Shown here: piece by piece, positions 10,001-18,009 of the stretch
How the letters are laid out: each line of letters begins with the position of its first letter
Numbering within the stretch: position 1 is the first letter of the stretch
Assembly (NCBI RefSeq): GCF_029714325.1
Contig: NZ_CP121666.1
Span: 2,542,001-2,606,000, forward strand
Length of the DNA stretch: 64,000 bases
Source of the DNA: Bradyrhizobium sp. CB1717
GTDB taxonomy: Bacteria; Pseudomonadota; Alphaproteobacteria; Rhizobiales; Xanthobacteraceae
Direction of reading: 5' to 3'
Made by a program: the position numbers and the translations under genes
Notes under the pieces: generated by a model
Seen by the model: only the letters and a program-made list of their open reading frames with translations
What the model was told of the DNA's origin: nothing
Databases searched by the model: none

Positions 10001-10195
10001 CGTTGCGAGGGACGAGGCGATGGTGCCGGGATCGGCGCCGGGCAATTGCGCCGAGATCTGGATCGTCGGGTAGTTGACGTTCGGCAGCGCTCCGACCGGC
10101 AGCAGCGGATAGGCCGCAAGGCCGAGCAGCAGCAGGCCGGCCATCAGCAGCGCGGTTGCAATCGGTCGCAGGATGAAGAGCGCGGAGAGGTTCAT
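7052..10195 (-). CDS. RND multidrug efflux permease, MdtB/MdtC type
   Basis: Inner-membrane proton antiporter of 1047 residues, full length for the HAE1-RND family. It starts MNLSALFILRPIATALL, has two large periplasmic loops and twelve predicted helices, and carries the TM4 proton-relay pair in AVGFVVDDAVVVIEN. The sequence resembles MdtB/MdtC more than AcrB. MdtB and MdtC normally work as a pair, but only one permease gene is here. The ATG at 10195 overlaps the adaptor stop codon (ATGA), and the 3' end overlaps the thioesterase by 14 nt. No outer-membrane channel gene is nearby, so a TolC-like partner must be encoded elsewhere. Confidence 0.93.
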   Translation of the reverse strand: MNLSALFILRPIATALLMAGLLLLGLAAYPLLPVGALPNVNYPTIQISAQLPGADPGTIASSLATPLEQQLSQIPGITQLTSSSALGVAQLTVQFELSRTVDSAAVDVLAAINAASPFLPPNIPYPPTIRKVNPAETPIMLIALTSDSLPLTTVDAYAENILLPKISQVPGVGLVGIGGQQKPAIRVRVNPQALAARGIGLEDVRSVIAGANVDLPKGTLNSPRVTYTLNTNDQLLKPSAYEDLIIAYRNGSPVRIRDVGTAIEAPENDLLAGWYGKDPAIILAVQRVPGANVIETVDRIKKLLPQLQASVPPAIKVTIAADRTATIRAAVSDVQFTLMLTVALVVMVIFLFLRNFWATVIPAITVPLALIGTFAVLYVLGYSLDNLSLMALSIAVGFVVDDAVVVIENIVRHLEQGMTPLEAALKGSAEIGFTIVSITLSLIAVFIPLFLMGGYVGKLFQEFAVTITASLLLSLVISLTLTPMMCARLLKDESRKKHGRIYLLFERGFDALLKLYARGLRVVLRHRFVTLLVMLSTIALTGYLYVIIPKGFFPQQDTGQIVGITEAAQDISFPAMSERQQAIVNILLKDPAIQSVASYIGPGGPTATLNQGRIFIVLKPKPERRASADQIINRLGPQLAHIQGIRLYMQAAQDITIGARLSKTQYQYTLTDADSNELTHWSAIFLEKLRALDAITDVASDQANAGPRLEVTVDREVASSFGILPTTIDNALDDAFGQRIVSTMFTSLNQYHVVMEVDPRFQYGPEALKDIYLNSASGQQVPLSTLVHSVIKPAPILINHQSLFPSVTISFNLKPGVALGDAVTAIQKIEKDTGKPASLSTSFQGNAQAFQSSLSGTPLLIGAALIVIYIILGVLYESLIHPITILSTLPSAGIGALLLLLAVHMDLSVIAIIGIILLIGIVKKNGIMLVDFALEVERQNKLSPEEAIYQACTLRFRPILMTTMAALLGGVPLMIGSGTGAELRQPLGYTIVGGLMLSQVLTLYTTPVVYLYLDRLGNWLTGRKPRAAETPAPSTTEAETGLSHEST

Positions 10196-11364
10196 GGAAG
10201 CGCGTCCTGCACCGCGCTCTGCAGGTCGGCTTCGCGCGCAGCCTTGCCATGCAACTCCCGGACGCGGCTGCCTTCCGTCAGCCGATACTGGCCGTCGACC
10301 ACGACGACGTCGCCCGACTTCAGCCCCTGGTCGATCAGCGCCTGGCCGTCGCTGATCTGCGCGACGTGGACGGGACGCAAGGCCGCGGTCTGGTCGGGAG
10401 ATACGACATAGACATAGCTGCCGTTCGGCCCCTGCTGCACGGCCGAGCCGGCGACAGTGAGCGCGTTCTTCTGAACCTCGAGCAGCAGGCGCGCGTTCAC
10501 CAGTTGGCCCGGCCACAGCCGATGCTCATGGTTCGGAAACACCGCCTTGAGCTGGACGGTGCCGGTCGTGCCCGCGATCTCGTTGTTGACCAGAAGCAGC
10601 GTGCCCTCGTCGAGCTTCATCTTGTTGTCCTGGCTGTAGGCGATGACCTTCAGCTCTCCCTTTGCGGCGTGCTGCTGGATCACGGGCAGGTCGGTCTGCG
10701 GCAGGGTGAACAGCAGCGAGATCGGCTCGATCTGCGTGACGACGACGAGACCGTTGGGGTCGGTCGGATGAATGACGTTGCCGACGTCGATCTGGCGAAC
10801 CCCCGTGATGCCTGGAATCGCCGATGTCAGGCGCGTGTAGCTGAGCTGGACGTTGGCCTCGTCGATCTGGGCCTGGTCCGCCTTCACGGCGGCCTTGAGC
10901 TGCGCCACCTGCGCCGTCTGTGTCTCGATCAGTTGCGGGGTCGCATAGCCCTTGTCGCCGAGCTGGTTGTAGCGTGCGAGATTGGCCTCGGCATTCGCGA
11001 GCTGCGCCTCGTCCCTGTCACGATTGGCGGTCAGCTGCTCGATCTGTGCTTCGTAAGGGCGCGGATCGATCTGGGCGAGCAGATCGCCGGTCTTGACCGT
11101 CTGTCCCTCGGTGAAAGCGATCTTGATGATCTGCCCCTGAATCTGGCTGCGCACGACGTCGGTGTTGTAGGCGATCACCGTGCCGATGCCGCGCAGATAG
11201 ATCGGGACGTCCTTGCCGGAGACGGTGGCGGCGACCACCGGCACGGCGGTGGGCACCGGCGCGGTCGCGACGGCCGGCTTCTTGTCGCTGGCAAAGAACC
11301 AGAGGCCTCCGCCGATCAGGATCGCGGCGAGAGCGACGAGTGCAAGGGTGAGGTTCCGCTTCAC
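10192..11364 (-). CDS. RND efflux periplasmic adaptor (HlyD/MdtA family)
   Basis: Membrane fusion protein that bridges the RND permease and an outer-membrane channel. The 390-residue protein has one N-terminal membrane anchor (LTLALVALAAILIGGGLWFF), a barrel-sandwich segment beginning IQGQIIKIAFTEGQTVK, a long alpha-hairpin coiled coil, and beta-barrel segments toward the C-terminus. I chose the GTG at 11364 because AAGGA lies 8 nt upstream and it puts the anchor at the N-terminus; upstream in-frame sequence is polar and not signal-like. It overlaps the permease start by 4 nt and follows the repeat-containing exported protein by 20 nt. Confidence 0.9.
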   Translation of the reverse strand: MKRNLTLALVALAAILIGGGLWFFASDKKPAVATAPVPTAVPVVAATVSGKDVPIYLRGIGTVIAYNTDVVRSQIQGQIIKIAFTEGQTVKTGDLLAQIDPRPYEAQIEQLTANRDRDEAQLANAEANLARYNQLGDKGYATPQLIETQTAQVAQLKAAVKADQAQIDEANVQLSYTRLTSAIPGITGVRQIDVGNVIHPTDPNGLVVVTQIEPISLLFTLPQTDLPVIQQHAAKGELKVIAYSQDNKMKLDEGTLLLVNNEIAGTTGTVQLKAVFPNHEHRLWPGQLVNARLLLEVQKNALTVAGSAVQQGPNGSYVYVVSPDQTAALRPVHVAQISDGQALIDQGLKSGDVVVVDGQYRLTEGSRVRELHGKAAREADLQSAVQDALP

Positions 11365-11384
11365 GGTGATGGTCCTTGTTGATC

Positions 11385-11924
11385 TCAGGGATTGCCGGAG
11401 CCGTCGCTTGACGTCGTGCCGCCCATGGACGTGGGGCCGGGCACCGGCACGGACGGACTGATTCCGGCACCGCCGAGCTCGGTGGATCCGAGCGGAATCC
11501 CGACGCGTCCGATCGTCGATGTCTGGGGAGGCAGGGCCGACGGCGTCGTCGTGCCGCTCTGGCACGCGAGCGACGAGCTTCCGGAGAGCCCGCCGCCGTC
11601 GAACGGGGCGCCTGACGATCCGGCATTATCCGATGGCGTGCAGTTGGTCATGCCCAGTGAAGGATTGATCGGGGATATGCCGGGCGTTGCGATTTCGGTC
11701 GAGCCGAGTGGAATGCCTTCAGGCCGCGTCGAGCCGAGGTTGAGCGGCGAGGTCGCTGACATGCCGACGGGGGCCTGCGCGGGGAGCTGCGTCGTCGGCA
11801 GCGTCATTTGCGCATGTGCCACGGCCGGGATCAGGCATATCAGGCCCGTTGCGAGCGCCGCGCGCAAATGCACCGATACGAGCCGGCGGCATCCTGGTCT
11901 GTTCGATGAGAGCTGTTCTCGCAT
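11385..11924 (-). CDS. exported Gly/Ser/Pro-rich protein with internal repeats, unknown function
   Basis: A 179-residue protein with a signal peptide (AALATGLICLIPAVAHAQ) and a low-complexity mature part rich in Gly, Ser, Pro and Thr. The motif GIPLGSTE occurs twice, each time followed by a related tail (IATPGISPINPS and LGGAGISPSVPV), with a third partial copy LNLGST before the first. Two cysteines (in MTNCTPSD and SLACQSG) could form a disulfide. I do not recognise a family. The ATG at 11924 has GGAG 6 nt upstream. It sits 20 nt before the RND adaptor on the same strand, which suggests a periplasmic or surface role linked to the pump. Confidence 0.75.
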   Translation of the reverse strand: MREQLSSNRPGCRRLVSVHLRAALATGLICLIPAVAHAQMTLPTTQLPAQAPVGMSATSPLNLGSTRPEGIPLGSTEIATPGISPINPSLGMTNCTPSDNAGSSGAPFDGGGLSGSSSLACQSGTTTPSALPPQTSTIGRVGIPLGSTELGGAGISPSVPVPGPTSMGGTTSSDGSGNP

Positions 11925-12034
11925 GGCTCGCTCCGGAGTCTTCGTTTGCGCGGGACGATAGGAAGCGGCCGGCGAGGTGGTATTCCCTGAACGCACGTCC
12001 CGCTGTCTGGCCGCACGATCGGAGAGGCATCCCC

Positions 12035-12394
12035 TCATTGCGGATGCTTCTGAAGCAGCATTGTTGCTTCGGACAGCTCCCGGCGGCACCCGGCGATGTC
12101 GCTGGAACGGCTCGCGGCGCGCGCGCGATCGAGCGCATCCAGCGCCAGCAGAAACTGCGCACCGCTCGCGCCTTCCGCCCGCGCCAGCGATCGTGGCGTG
12201 GGCTGATGATTGCGTAGTGCGGCGAGGCTTTCGGGGCCCCAGCCATGTGCGCCGGCATTCTTCTCGATCGCAGCGTCCAGTTGCGCCTGGACACGCCCGA
12301 TCGAAGCTTCGCAGGACGCCGCATGAACCGGGGAGGCCGCATCCACGAGGATTATCATGGCGGCTGCAACCGCGATGAGTGAATTCGATGTCAT
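12035..12394 (-). CDS. small exported helical protein, unknown function
   Basis: A 119-residue protein starting MTSNSLIAVAAAMIILV, with a signal peptide ending near AASPVHAAS. The mature part is mostly helical and holds two cysteines (SCEASIGRVQ and AGCRRELSEA) that could pair. No family is recognised. The ATG at 12394 has GAGGA a few bases upstream. It is the first of the minus-strand series leading into the RND pump genes; a 110-nt gap separates it from the repeat protein. It is divergent from the alpha/beta hydrolase gene, with a 255-bp gap holding no other gene. Confidence 0.7.
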   Translation of the reverse strand: MTSNSLIAVAAAMIILVDAASPVHAASCEASIGRVQAQLDAAIEKNAGAHGWGPESLAALRNHQPTPRSLARAEGASGAQFLLALDALDRARAASRSSDIAGCRRELSEATMLLQKHPQ

Positions 12395-12649
12395 TGTCGA
12401 TCCTCTCGTATCGATGGTTGAACGTCGGTCTCGAATGACAGAACCGGTACGAGCCGTCTTTCGCTTACGAACGTCAGCCGCCCTGGACGCGCGCGAGGTC
12501 GTGCCATCAGAGAAACCGGACGTGAGCGGGATCAAAGCTGCGGCGCAGATTTGCCGGCGTGCGAAGTGGCAAGCGCCGTTGTTTGCCGAAATACGCAAGG
12601 GAGCGACGAACCTAGTGTCGCGTCATTCCAACCCCGGAGTGATCCCGAC

Positions 12650-13432
12650 ATGAAACCCCTCAACGCTGGCCTCGCCTTCGCTGCCGCCCTCTCCCTGTTC
12701 GCGACTGTCCCGGCGCGCGCGGAACCCCCGAAGAACATCGTCCTGGTGCACGGCGCCTGGGTCGATGCGTCGGGCTGGAAGCCCGTCTATGAGATCCTGA
12801 CCAAGGAAGGCTTCCGCGTGACGATGGTGCAGGAGCCCGAAACCTCGTTCGCCGACGATGTCACCGCGGCGAAGCGGATTCTCGATCTCCAGGACGGCCC
12901 GACGCTCCTCGTCGGTCACAGCTATGGCGGCTCGATCATCACCGAGGCCGGCGTCCATCCCAACGTCGTCGGTCTCGTCTACGTCGCCGCACACGCGCCC
13001 GACGTCGGCGAGGATGAATCGGCGCTCGGCAAGAAGACGCCGAGCGTGCTCGGCAAGACCGAAGGCGTCATCAAGGTCACGCCCGACAAGTTCACCTATC
13101 TCGATCCCGTGCAGTTCCCGAAACTGTTCGCGCCCGATCTGCCGCGCGAGCGGGCCGAGTTCGTTGCGCGCTCCCAGGTCCTGGCGGCGACCCAGGTGTT
13201 CAGCACGCCGCTGACCGCGGCTGCGTGGAAGACCAAGCCGAGCTGGGGCATCGTTGCCGGCAGCGACCAGATCATCAATCCGGATCTCGAGCGCTGGTAC
13301 TACGAGCGCGCCAAGAGCCAGACCACCGTGATCCCGGGCGCCAGCCACTCCGTCTACGAGTCGCATCCGAAGGAGGTGGCGGCCGTCATCACCCGCGCCG
13401 CGCGCAGCATCCAGCAGCCGGCCACGCGCTGA
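12650..13432 (+). CDS. exported alpha/beta hydrolase
   Basis: Serine hydrolase of 260 residues with a signal peptide (AGLAFAAALSLFATVPARAEP). The oxyanion-region motif VLVHGAWVDASGW, the nucleophile elbow GHSYGG, an acid-loop Asp in AGSDQII and a His in PGASHSVYES give a complete Ser-Asp-His triad. It resembles the small periplasmic hydrolases often annotated as EstC-like or salicylate-esterase-like; the substrate is unknown. The ATG at 12650 has GGAG 9 nt upstream. It stands upstream of the malonate operon, separated from it by 98 bp with a hairpin, so it is probably a separate unit. Confidence 0.88.
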   Translation: MKPLNAGLAFAAALSLFATVPARAEPPKNIVLVHGAWVDASGWKPVYEILTKEGFRVTMVQEPETSFADDVTAAKRILDLQDGPTLLVGHSYGGSIITEAGVHPNVVGLVYVAAHAPDVGEDESALGKKTPSVLGKTEGVIKVTPDKFTYLDPVQFPKLFAPDLPRERAEFVARSQVLAATQVFSTPLTAAAWKTKPSWGIVAGSDQIINPDLERWYYERAKSQTTVIPGASHSVYESHPKEVAAVITRAARSIQQPATR

Positions 13433-13478
13433 CGACGTGTTTTTGCCGGTCCTGACGCACGGCCGGCAGAAGGAAGGA

Positions 13479-13504
13479 CGGCGGGAGAGACAGCACTCCC
13501 GCCG
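13479..13504. terminator. hairpin between the exported hydrolase and the malonate operon
   Basis: A 9-bp perfect stem (CGGCGGGAG at 13479-13487, CTCCCGCCG at 13496-13504) with an 8-nt loop. No T-tract follows, so it may be a weak terminator for the hydrolase or a structured leader for the next operon. Confidence 0.4.
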
Positions 13505-13530
13505 GTCCGACTGTCCATCCGGAGAATTCC

Positions 13531-14397
13531 ATGAGCGTGATCGAGAACAGCAGCGCCGTCCTGAACTGGAGCGTGATGACGGTAAAGCGCGCCGGACTGA
13601 GCCGCGACCTGCCGTCCGGCAATCCGGACCTGATGTGGGTCGCGAACTCCTCGACCCTGATCTATGGCGAGCGCGATGCGGTGCTGGTCGATACGTTCCT
13701 CACCGCCGGTCAATCGAAGACGCTGCTCGACTGGGTCGTGTCGCGCGGGCGCAATCTGACCGCGATCTACGTCACGCATGGGCATGGCGATCATTTCTTC
13801 GGCCTCGTGGCGCTGCTCGACCGCTTTCCCAATGCCAAGGCCGTGGCCGTTCCCGACGTCGTCGACGAGATGAAGACCCAGCTTTCGCCGGCGTCGCTCG
13901 ATGGCTTCTGGCGCAAGCGATTTCCGGGCGAGATCGCAGAGCGCCTGGTCGCAGCGGAACCGCTGGCGGGCGAGCTCGCGCTCGAAGGACACAAACTCGC
14001 TGTCATCGATATGGGCCGGACCGACACGGCCAGGTCCACCGCGCTGCACGTTCCCTCTCTCGACCTGATCGTCGCGGGCGACACCGTGTACAACGGCATC
14101 CACCCTTATCTTGCCGAGACCGATACCGGAAGCCGGCTGGAATGGATCGCCGCGCTCGACCGGCTCGAGGCGTTGAAGCCGCGCTTCGTGGTCGCCGGAC
14201 ACAAGCAGCCGGACCATGACGACGATCCGCGCAACATCGCGGAAACCCGGCAATATCTGCTCGATTTCAATCGTCTCGACGACGCAACGGCATCGCCGCG
14301 CGAGCTCTACGAAGCGATGCTGGAGCTCTACCCCGATCGCGCCAATCCCGGGTCGCTCTGGAGCGGAGCCAATGCCGCGAAGGAGCGGAAATCATGA
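13531..14397 (+). CDS. MBL-fold metallo-hydrolase, first gene of the malonate operon
   Basis: Metallo-beta-lactamase fold hydrolase of 288 residues. The metal-binding motif THGHGDHFFG is intact, and later ligands are seen at AGDTVYNG (Asp) and VAGHKQPDHD (His). It has no signal peptide, so it acts in the cytoplasm. GGAG lies 6 nt before the ATG. Its stop codon overlaps the mdcA start (ATGA), so it is translationally coupled to the malonate decarboxylase genes, although it is not a usual mdc member. It might hydrolyse a thioester or lactone formed in the pathway; this is inference from position. Confidence 0.85.
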   Translation: MSVIENSSAVLNWSVMTVKRAGLSRDLPSGNPDLMWVANSSTLIYGERDAVLVDTFLTAGQSKTLLDWVVSRGRNLTAIYVTHGHGDHFFGLVALLDRFPNAKAVAVPDVVDEMKTQLSPASLDGFWRKRFPGEIAERLVAAEPLAGELALEGHKLAVIDMGRTDTARSTALHVPSLDLIVAGDTVYNGIHPYLAETDTGSRLEWIAALDRLEALKPRFVVAGHKQPDHDDDPRNIAETRQYLLDFNRLDDATASPRELYEAMLELYPDRANPGSLWSGANAAKERKS

Positions 14398-16040
14398 CGA
14401 GCTGGCAGAACAACCGCGTCGCGCGCGATGCGCGTATTGCCGCCGGCGCCGGGCTCGCGCGCGGCAAGGTCGTGGAGGCGCATGACGCGACCCGCCTGCT
14501 GGAGGCCGTGATCAGGCCGGGCGACAGGGTTTGCCTCGAGGGCGACAACCAGAAGCAGGCCGATCTGCTCAGCCGCGCGCTGCTCGCCGTCGATCTCGCC
14601 AGGGTCAACGATCTGCACATGGTGCAGTCAGGCGTCGTTTTGCCCGAACATCTGGACCTGTTCGACCGCGGCGTCGCCAAGCGTCTCGACTATGCCTATT
14701 CCGGGCCGCAATCGGCGCGCATCGCGCGGATGCTGTTCGGCGGCAAGATCGAGCTCGGCGCGGTCCACACCTATCTCGAGCTGTTCGCCCGCTATTTCAT
14801 CGACCTGACGCCGCAGGTTGCCTTGATCGCCGCCGTCAGCGCCGACCGCGAGGGCAATCTCTACACCGGCCCCAACACCGAGGACACGCCGACCGTGGTG
14901 GAGGCAACGGCGTTCAAGGACGGTGTCGTGATCGCCCAGGTCAACGAGATCGTCGAGACGGTGCCGCGCGTCGACATCCCGGCGGACCGGGTCCACTTCA
15001 TCGTCAAGTCCGACAAGCCGTTCTTCGTCGAGCCGCTGTTCACGCGCGATCCGGCCGCGATCACCGAGGGACAGATCCTGACCGCGATGCTGGCGATCAA
15101 GGGCATCTACGCGCCCTATCGCGTGGAGCGGCTCAATCACGGCATCGGCTTCAGCACGGCCGCGATCGAGCTTCTGCTGCCGACCTTCGGCGAAAGGCTC
15201 GGGCTGAAGGGCAAGATCGCAACCCATTTTGCGCTGAACCCGCATCCCGCGTTGATTCCGGCGATCGAGTCCGGCTGGGTGCGGCAGATCCACTCGTTCG
15301 GCTCGGAGGTCGGCATGGATGACTACATCCGCGCCCGATCGGACGTGTATTTCACCGGTCCCGACGGCTCGCTGCGCTCCAATCGCGCCTTCTGCCAGAC
15401 CGCCGGTCTCTATGCCTGCGACATGTTCATCGGCTCCACGCTGCAGATCGATTTGCAGGGAAATTCGTCGACCGTCACCACCTCGCGCATTGCGGGCTTC
15501 GGCGGTGCGCCGAACATGGGCGCGGATGCCCGCGGGCGGCGTCATCCGAGCGAGCCCTGGCTGAAGGCGGGAGCCGAGGCCGACCCCGATGGCGCGGCCC
15601 TGATGCGCCGCGGCCGCAAGCTGGTCGTGCAGATCGGCGAGACGTTCGGCGACAGGAACGTGCCGCTGTTCGTCGAGAAGCTCGACGCCATCGAGCTCGC
15701 GGAGAAGCTGAACCTCGAGCTCGCGCCGATCATGATCTATGGCGATGATGTCACGCATATCGTCACCGAGGAGGGCGTGGCCAGCCTCCTGCTGTGCCGC
15801 ACCGCGCAGGAGCGCGAGCAGGCCATCCGCGGTGTTGCCGGCTACACCGATGTCGGTCGCCGGCGGGATCACGGCATGGTCGCGCGCCTGCGCGAACGCG
15901 GCGTGATCCGACGGCCGGAAGATCTCGGCATCAATCCGCTCGATGCGGACCGCAGCCTGCTGGCGGCGCGCTCGATCAAGGACCTCGTGCGCTGGTCGGG
16001 TGGCCTCTACACGCCTCCATCGAAATTCAGGAACTGGTGA
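14394..16040 (+). CDS. mdcA: malonate decarboxylase alpha subunit (acetyl-S-ACP:malonate ACP transferase)
   Basis: Subunit of the biotin-independent malonate decarboxylase that swaps malonate for acetate on the thiol of the acyl carrier protein. The 548-residue length and segments such as GDRVCLEGDNQKQADLL, VGMDDYIRARSDVYFTGPDGSLRSN and IAGFGGAPNMG are typical of MdcA. It follows the MBL hydrolase with an ATGA overlap and precedes mdcC by 9 nt. The operon order here is mdcA-C-D-E-G-B-F-H. Confidence 0.95.
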   Translation: MTSWQNNRVARDARIAAGAGLARGKVVEAHDATRLLEAVIRPGDRVCLEGDNQKQADLLSRALLAVDLARVNDLHMVQSGVVLPEHLDLFDRGVAKRLDYAYSGPQSARIARMLFGGKIELGAVHTYLELFARYFIDLTPQVALIAAVSADREGNLYTGPNTEDTPTVVEATAFKDGVVIAQVNEIVETVPRVDIPADRVHFIVKSDKPFFVEPLFTRDPAAITEGQILTAMLAIKGIYAPYRVERLNHGIGFSTAAIELLLPTFGERLGLKGKIATHFALNPHPALIPAIESGWVRQIHSFGSEVGMDDYIRARSDVYFTGPDGSLRSNRAFCQTAGLYACDMFIGSTLQIDLQGNSSTVTTSRIAGFGGAPNMGADARGRRHPSEPWLKAGAEADPDGAALMRRGRKLVVQIGETFGDRNVPLFVEKLDAIELAEKLNLELAPIMIYGDDVTHIVTEEGVASLLLCRTAQEREQAIRGVAGYTDVGRRRDHGMVARLRERGVIRRPEDLGINPLDADRSLLAARSIKDLVRWSGGLYTPPSKFRNW

Positions 16041-16049
16041 GGACGGGCC

Positions 16050-16367
16050 ATGGAAGATCTCAGGTTTCAGCTCAGCGTTCGCGCGCGGGCCGGCGGCACC
16101 CGGCAAAGCGCGATCGTCGGCGTGGTCGCCTCGGGCAATCTCGAAGTGCTGGTGGAACGCATCCTGCCGGATGCGGAGTGCGCCCTCGAGATCAAGACCG
16201 CGGCCATCGGCTTCGGTGAGGTGTGGAGCGCCGTGATCGGCGATTTTGTCGAGCGCTATTCGCCCGGCGGGTTGAGATTCTCGATCAACGACGGCGGCGC
16301 GCGCCCCGATACGGTCTCGCTGCGGCTGGCGCAGGCGGTGCGATTGATCGCGGAGAACGGCCAATGA
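16050..16367 (+). CDS. mdcC: malonate decarboxylase acyl carrier protein (delta subunit)
   Basis: Carrier protein of 105 residues that holds malonyl and acetyl groups on a covalently bound 2'-(5''-phosphoribosyl)-3'-dephospho-CoA. The attachment Ser is expected in GVVASGNLEVL, Ser28, which matches the position of the modified Ser in Klebsiella MdcC. GAGGA lies 6 nt before the ATG. The stop overlaps the mdcD start (ATGA). The modification would be made by the MdcB and MdcG encoded downstream. Confidence 0.92.
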   Translation: MEDLRFQLSVRARAGGTRQSAIVGVVASGNLEVLVERILPDAECALEIKTAAIGFGEVWSAVIGDFVERYSPGGLRFSINDGGARPDTVSLRLAQAVRLIAENGQ

Positions 16368-17303
16368 TTACGCCGCTCAAGGACATCACCCCGGCCGAAC
16401 GCGCCCGCAGCACCAGCTTCTACGAGGCATCGGCCCGCACGCGGCTGGAGCTGCTGCTCGATGCCGGCAGCTTCGTTGAGTTCATCGGGCCGGAGCAGCG
16501 CGAGGTCAGTCCGCACCTGAAGATATTCGATCTTCCCGAGCAGTTCGACGACGGCATCGTCGTCGGTCGCGGCCGCCTCGGCGGTTCGCCGGCGTTCGTT
16601 GCCGCTCAGGAGGGCCGCTTCATGGGCGGCGCCTTCGGCGAGGTGCACGGCGCCAAGCTGACCGGGCTGCTCCGCGCGGCGCGCCAGATCGGCTCGATCC
16701 CCGTCCTGATCCTGTTCGACACCGGCGGCGTCCGGTTGCAGGAAGCCAATGCCGGCGAGCTCGCCATCGCCGAGATCATGCGGGCTGTGATGGAGGCGCG
16801 GAGCGCCGGCGTGAAGGTGATCGGCCTGATCGGCGGCAGGTCCGGATGCTATGGCGGCGGCGGCTTGATCGCCGGCTGCTGCTCCGCGCTTGCCGTCTCG
16901 GAGCCCGGGCGCATCGCGGTATCGGGCCCCGAAGTGATCGAGACCAATCGCGGCGTCGAGGAGTTCGACTCCCGCGACCGTGCGCTGGTCTGGCGCACCA
17001 TGGGCGGCAAGCATCGCCGCCTGCTCGGCGCTGCCGACGTCTTTGCCGATGACAATGTGCAGGATTTCCGCGAGGCCGCGCTGGAGCTGCTGGGTCTGGT
17101 CGGACCTTTCGGTCTCGACAGCCCTGAAGGCCGAGCAGGAGCGCCTTGCCGACCGGTTGCGCCGCTTCGGGGCCTGCTTCGATGCCGTCGACATCTGGAC
17201 AGCGGAAGGCATCGCACGTGCTGAAACGGTTCCGGAGCTGCCGGCCGATCAGTTCATTGCGCTTGCCGACAGGATCGGGAGGACCAGCCTTGACGCTAGA
17301 TGA
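16364..17303 (+). CDS. mdcD: malonate decarboxylase beta subunit, apparently frameshifted near the 3' end
   Basis: Carboxyltransferase-like subunit that, with MdcE, decarboxylates malonyl-S-ACP. The first 250 codons read normally (LILFDTGGVRLQEANAGELA, GGRSGCYGGGGLIAG). The frame then runs to a stop at 17224 with an Arg/Pro-rich tail unlike the family. In the +1 frame the sequence from about 17115 to the stop at 17303 reads TALKAEQERLADRLRRFG and AVDIWTAEG, which fits the expected C-terminus and ends 14 nt inside mdcE, as tight operons do. The shift lies between about 17085 and 17117; deleting one base at 17117 would give FGL-TALKAEQ. It may be a sequencing error, a real mutation or recoding. 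The coordinates span both frames. Confidence 0.85.
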
Positions 17304-18009
17304 CATCATCACCTCGCTCTTTCCCGACGGACATGAGGTCAGGAACGACAAAGGTATCCTTCTCGGCTCGGCGACGCTGCGATCCGGCGACAGCATGCTC
17401 GTCCTCGGTGTCGCGGATCGAACGGCACTGGGCGTCGACGAGGCACTCAGATTGTCCGGCCATGTGCTCAGGTCGATCGATCGGGACAGCGGTCCGATCC
17501 TGGTGCTCGTCGACAGCGACAGCCAGCGCATGAGCAAGCGCGACGAGCTGCTCGGGCTGAACGAATTCCTCGCGCATCTCGCCAAGGTGTTGATCCACGC
17601 GGATATGAACGGCCGCCCGACCATCGGCGTTCTCTACGGTCATTCGGCGGCGGGCGCACTGCTTGCGACGGGCCTTGCGACGCGCGTGCTGGTCGGATTG
17701 CCGGGTGCGGACCCTGCGGTGATGGACCTGCCGTCGATGGCGAAGGTCACCAAGCTGTCGATCGAAGCGCTGGAGGAGAAGGCGAAGTCGACGCCAGTGT
17801 TCGCTCCGGGACTGTCCAATCTCGCGCAGATGGGCGCCGTTCACTTGACATGGAGCCATGCCGCCTCCCTCGCCGATCAGCTGGAGGCGCTGCTGGCCGA
17901 CATGCCGGCCGCGCGGGGGCGGGATGCGCTCGGCAAGGCGCGTGGAGGCCGACTCAAGGCCGCCGAGATCGCGGAGCGTGTTCGTGACCTCGCCCTGCAA
18001 GCACGCTGA
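17290..18009 (+). CDS. mdcE: malonate decarboxylase gamma subunit
   Basis: Second carboxyltransferase-like subunit, 239 residues, partner of MdcD in decarboxylating malonyl-S-ACP. The segments ILVLVDSDSQRMSKRDELLG and YGHSAAGALLATGLATR match MdcE. The TTG at 17290 is the likely start: GGGAGG lies 7 nt upstream and the protein then begins TLDDIITSLFPDGHEV. Longer in-frame options run through the mdcD reading frame and look like shadow sequence. It overlaps mdcD by 14 nt and mdcG by 26 nt. Confidence 0.92.
   Translation: MTLDDIITSLFPDGHEVRNDKGILLGSATLRSGDSMLVLGVADRTALGVDEALRLSGHVLRSIDRDSGPILVLVDSDSQRMSKRDELLGLNEFLAHLAKVLIHADMNGRPTIGVLYGHSAAGALLATGLATRVLVGLPGADPAVMDLPSMAKVTKLSIEALEEKAKSTPVFAPGLSNLAQMGAVHLTWSHAASLADQLEALLADMPAARGRDALGKARGGRLKAAEIAERVRDLALQAR

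Noticed and set aside
14628..16364. A 578-codon minus-strand frame opposite mdcA
   Set aside because: Shadow frame; mdcA is certain and the antisense protein matches no family I recognise.
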